Positions 6,421 through 8,068 of a stretch of DNA of 8,068 nucleotides are shown here, piece by piece (positions within the stretch are counted from its first letter, which is position 1; each line of letters starts with the position of its first letter). The stretch lies in contig JAVEEO010000083.1 of NCBI GenBank assembly GCA_030840415.1, positions 1 to 8,068 on the forward strand, given 5' to 3'. The position numbers were made by a program, and so were the translations under genes. Source of the stretch: Pseudonocardiales bacterium (lineage in GTDB: Bacteria; Actinomycetota; Actinomycetes; Mycobacteriales; Jatrophihabitantaceae). The notes under the pieces are model-generated. The model was given only the letters and a program-made list of their open reading frames with translations. It had not been told where the DNA came from and searched no databases.

Positions 6421-7584
6421 TCAGTGCACTGGGCCCGGTATCGATCTGCTGAGTTGACTGCTGCCCTTTCCGATATTGGGCAAAGCTTGCCTCAGGTGCC
6501 GAGCCGGCGCCGCGCCGGATCGGATGCCTTCGTATTCGGTGAGGTAGAAATCCGCGACCTTGGCGCAGCTGAAATGGCGGGCATAGCGACGGCCGGCTAG
6601 CCGATCGATCGGTGGACGGCCGGTGAGAGTCTCGGCAAGCGCACGGCTCAAGGCGACTGGGTCCTCCGGGGGTACGAGCACTCCGCGTGAATGGGCGAGA
6701 GTTTCGGCGAGGCCATCGACCCGAGTTCCCACTACCGGTACCCCGAGGCCGAGTGCGAGCACGGCGCTTTGCGACCAGGCCTCTTCACGAGAGGGCACCA
6801 CGTGCACCGAACTTCCGGCGATATAGGTCCAGGGCCGGTCCACCCAGCCCGGAAGGAATACCTGAGCCGACAGGTTGGACCGCTCGACCCGATCAGCGAT
6901 ACCCGCGAGCAGCGGGCCGTCACCGAGCAGATAGCACGCAAGATCCGGACGCCCGAGCAGCGCGATCGCCTCGATGAGCAGATCCGGGCCTTTGTCCGGG
7001 CAGAACCGTCCGGCGAAGGTCAACCGCGGCGACCTCAGCTGGGCGGTAGGTCGACCCTGCAGTCCCGCGATCGGTGAACGAGCCGGTCTGAGCGCCTCGG
7101 CCCGCACCCCGGCCTGGGCGGCGAAACGGGACGCTGCCGGACCCATCGCATAGAACCGGTCGATCCGGCCGGCGGCCGACCTGAGCGACCGGATGCGGCC
7201 TGCCGGCCAGTTCACCTGATTGTGCTCGGTCGCAACCACTGGCGTAGTAACGCCGACCGCCTGAGCGGCCGCCCACCAGGCACCCACCATGTGGGCGTGC
7301 ACCAGGTCGGCCTTGGGCAACTCGGCAGCGAGCCACGCCGCGAACCGATCCGATAACTGCCACTGCAGATTGCGGACCGGCTGCACCACCCGGCTGGTCC
7401 GGTACGCCACCGTGCGCACCCCGTACCGGCGAGCGAGCCGGATGCCCTCAACGCTTGCATCGCCCACCCAGAGCTCGGCGACAACGCCATGCCGCTGTTC
7501 CAAGGCCCGCATCACCCTCAGCAACGCCAGTTGGGCACCGCCAGGCTCAAATTTGCCGAGTACCCGCACCACCCGCATGAGCAC
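6421..7584 (-). CDS. Glycosyltransferase family 4 (GT-B fold)
   Basis: This 387-residue protein has the layout of GT4 retaining glycosyltransferases. The N-terminal acceptor half begins MLMRVVRVLGKFEPGGAQ and includes LVHAHMVGAWWAA. The C-terminal donor-binding half has LTFAGRFCPDKGPDLLIEAI (R193 and K198 are the usual phosphate-contacting residues), LLGDGPLLAGI, LPGWVDRP and PSREEAWSQSAVLALGLGVPVVGT. In the E-x7-E motif the first Glu is E268 but the second position is Leu276. The donor would be a nucleotide sugar; the acceptor is unknown. The GTG at 7584 has GAAGGG about 8 nt upstream; the ATG two codons later (7578) is an equally possible start. It is on the opposite strand to the peptide operon, 101 nt upstream of the truncated molybdoenzyme, so pathway membership is doubtful. 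No signal peptide or membrane helix is evident. Confidence 0.9.
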   Translation of the reverse strand: MLMRVVRVLGKFEPGGAQLALLRVMRALEQRHGVVAELWVGDASVEGIRLARRYGVRTVAYRTSRVVQPVRNLQWQLSDRFAAWLAAELPKADLVHAHMVGAWWAAAQAVGVTTPVVATEHNQVNWPAGRIRSLRSAAGRIDRFYAMGPAASRFAAQAGVRAEALRPARSPIAGLQGRPTAQLRSPRLTFAGRFCPDKGPDLLIEAIALLGRPDLACYLLGDGPLLAGIADRVERSNLSAQVFLPGWVDRPWTYIAGSSVHVVPSREEAWSQSAVLALGLGVPVVGTRVDGLAETLAHSRGVLVPPEDPVALSRALAETLTGRPPIDRLAGRRYARHFSCAKVADFYLTEYEGIRSGAAPARHLRQALPNIGKGSSQLSRSIPGPVH

Positions 7585-7696
7585 CGCCCGAACCCTTCAA
7601 CTGCGCCAGCAAACCCAGCGCCTGGTTGACAGCACAAGCCATCCACCTTCGCCCGAGGTGACCGCGACATGCACAGAGCATGAGCACCGCACGAAC
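7575..7696. repeat. Pair of 19-bp direct repeats flanking the glycosyltransferase leader
   Basis: Positions 7575-7593 and 7678-7696 share GCATGAGCACCGCNCGAAC, identical except one base (C at 7588, A at 7691), 103 bp apart. Copy one contains the glycosyltransferase start region; copy two lies just downstream of the neighbouring gene's terminator. The pair could be a small local duplication or paired protein-binding sites. The span between them (7594-7677) has no recognizable gene or clear promoter. Confidence 0.5.
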
Positions 7697-7700
7697 TTGT

Positions 7701-7719
7701 GAAAACGGCGGTCACGCCG
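7701..7719 (-). terminator. Intrinsic terminator after the DUF5996-like gene
   Basis: On the minus strand, directly after the TAG stop (7723-7721) and one T, CGGCG (7719-7715), loop TGAC and CGCCG (7710-7706) are followed by TTTTC (7705-7701). The stem is only 5 bp but all GC and carries a U-tract, so it is a credible Rho-independent terminator separating this gene from the glycosyltransferase. Confidence 0.55.
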
Positions 7720-7720
7720 A

Positions 7721-8068
7721 CTAACGCCCCGGTACGGTTCGTTCGAGGCTCGTCCGGTCCCAGCTGGCGGTGACAGCAGCGGCTTCGTAGGTGGTTTGGG
7801 CGAACTCGAGCAGCATCCGGACGGGATTGTCCGCGGAGCGGACGTGCTCGTACGGGAGGATGAACTCGGCCAGGTCGTCATTCCAGGATGCTGCCGGTGG
7901 CTGGATCGGGGTGTCCCGGTAGCCGTCGGGCTGGGGGTAGGCGTAGGAGTAGAAGATTCCTTCGGCCGCGCCGTCAGGCCAGTAGCCGAGACTGCTGACC
8001 TCGTGCGAGTAGGCCTCGAGCATGACGTGGGGTCCGCAGTGCGGTGCGCCGCCGGGATGCGGCGGCGC
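7721..8068 (-). CDS. DUF5996-like protein, C-terminal part (5' end outside window)
   Basis: The frame is open to the right edge, giving 115 visible residues before TAG at 7723-7721. The visible part includes HPGGAPHCGPHVMLEAYSHE, then EVSSLGYWPDG, FYSYAYPQPDGYRDTPIQPP, a segment FILPYEHVRSADNP and a tail ending near YEAAAVTASWDRTSLER. I recognize this as the C-terminal region of DUF5996 proteins, a soluble actinobacterial and proteobacterial family of unknown biochemical role, usually about 300 residues. The internal ATG at 8023 is not the start, because the family pattern continues upstream of it. Several His and Cys residues in GGAPHCGPH could bind metal, but that is conjecture. There is no evident link to the peptide operon. 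Confidence 0.82.
   Translation of the reverse strand, partial: APPHPGGAPHCGPHVMLEAYSHEVSSLGYWPDGAAEGIFYSYAYPQPDGYRDTPIQPPAASWNDDLAEFILPYEHVRSADNPVRMLLEFAQTTYEAAAVTASWDRTSLERTVPGR

Noticed and set aside
7547..7681. Small Cys-containing minus-strand ORF starting MLCACRGH at 7681
   Set aside because: No Shine-Dalgarno sequence before its ATG, and it runs into the glycosyltransferase start in another frame; coding is not supported.

Overview
The window reads as actinobacterial chromosome. It is GC-rich, its genes are tightly packed with overlapping ends, and its protein families (a large NRPS, a DUF5996-type protein, a compact sulfite-oxidase-fold protein) are typical of Actinomycetota such as Pseudonocardiaceae, Micromonosporaceae or Streptomycetaceae. 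Genus cannot be determined from the sequence alone.

The left 5.7 kb (plus strand) is the downstream end of a nonribosomal peptide biosynthetic operon. It starts inside an NRPS termination module (half a condensation domain, then adenylation, carrier and thioesterase domains). It continues with an MFS exporter, a free-standing 87-residue peptidyl carrier protein, and a GalU-like sugar-1-phosphate nucleotidyltransferase. Each gene overlaps the next (14 nt with my preferred start, then 11 nt, then 4 nt as ATGA), so the four are probably co-transcribed and translationally coupled. The adenylation domain's ten-residue pocket reads D-V-Q-F-I-A-Q-V-V-K, one residue from codes I know for proline, so a proline-like residue is the predicted last building block. 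The thioesterase then releases the peptide and the MFS protein probably exports it. The roles of the stand-alone carrier protein and the nucleotidyltransferase are open; glycosylation or sugar supply is a reasonable inference for the latter.

An intergenic stretch of about 125 bp (5703-5827) with a strong hairpin separates this operon from genes on the opposite strand. From right to left on the minus strand these are: a DUF5996-like gene cut by the window end, a compact terminator, a family-4 glycosyltransferase, and a molybdopterin (sulfite-oxidase fold) gene. The last is normal at its N-terminus but loses homology after about residue 144 and ends in an unrelated tail. It looks truncated exactly where the peptide operon ends, which suggests a rearrangement or cluster-insertion boundary. 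The minus-strand genes converge on the operon and are more likely flanking genes than pathway genes, although the glycosyltransferase next to a sugar nucleotidyltransferase deserves a check.

I saw no RNA genes, CRISPR arrays, transposases or insertion-sequence ends. No single unprecedented system stands out. The most unusual points are the coupled carrier-protein/GalU pair, the proline-like code with Gln in place of His, and the truncated molybdoenzyme at the boundary.
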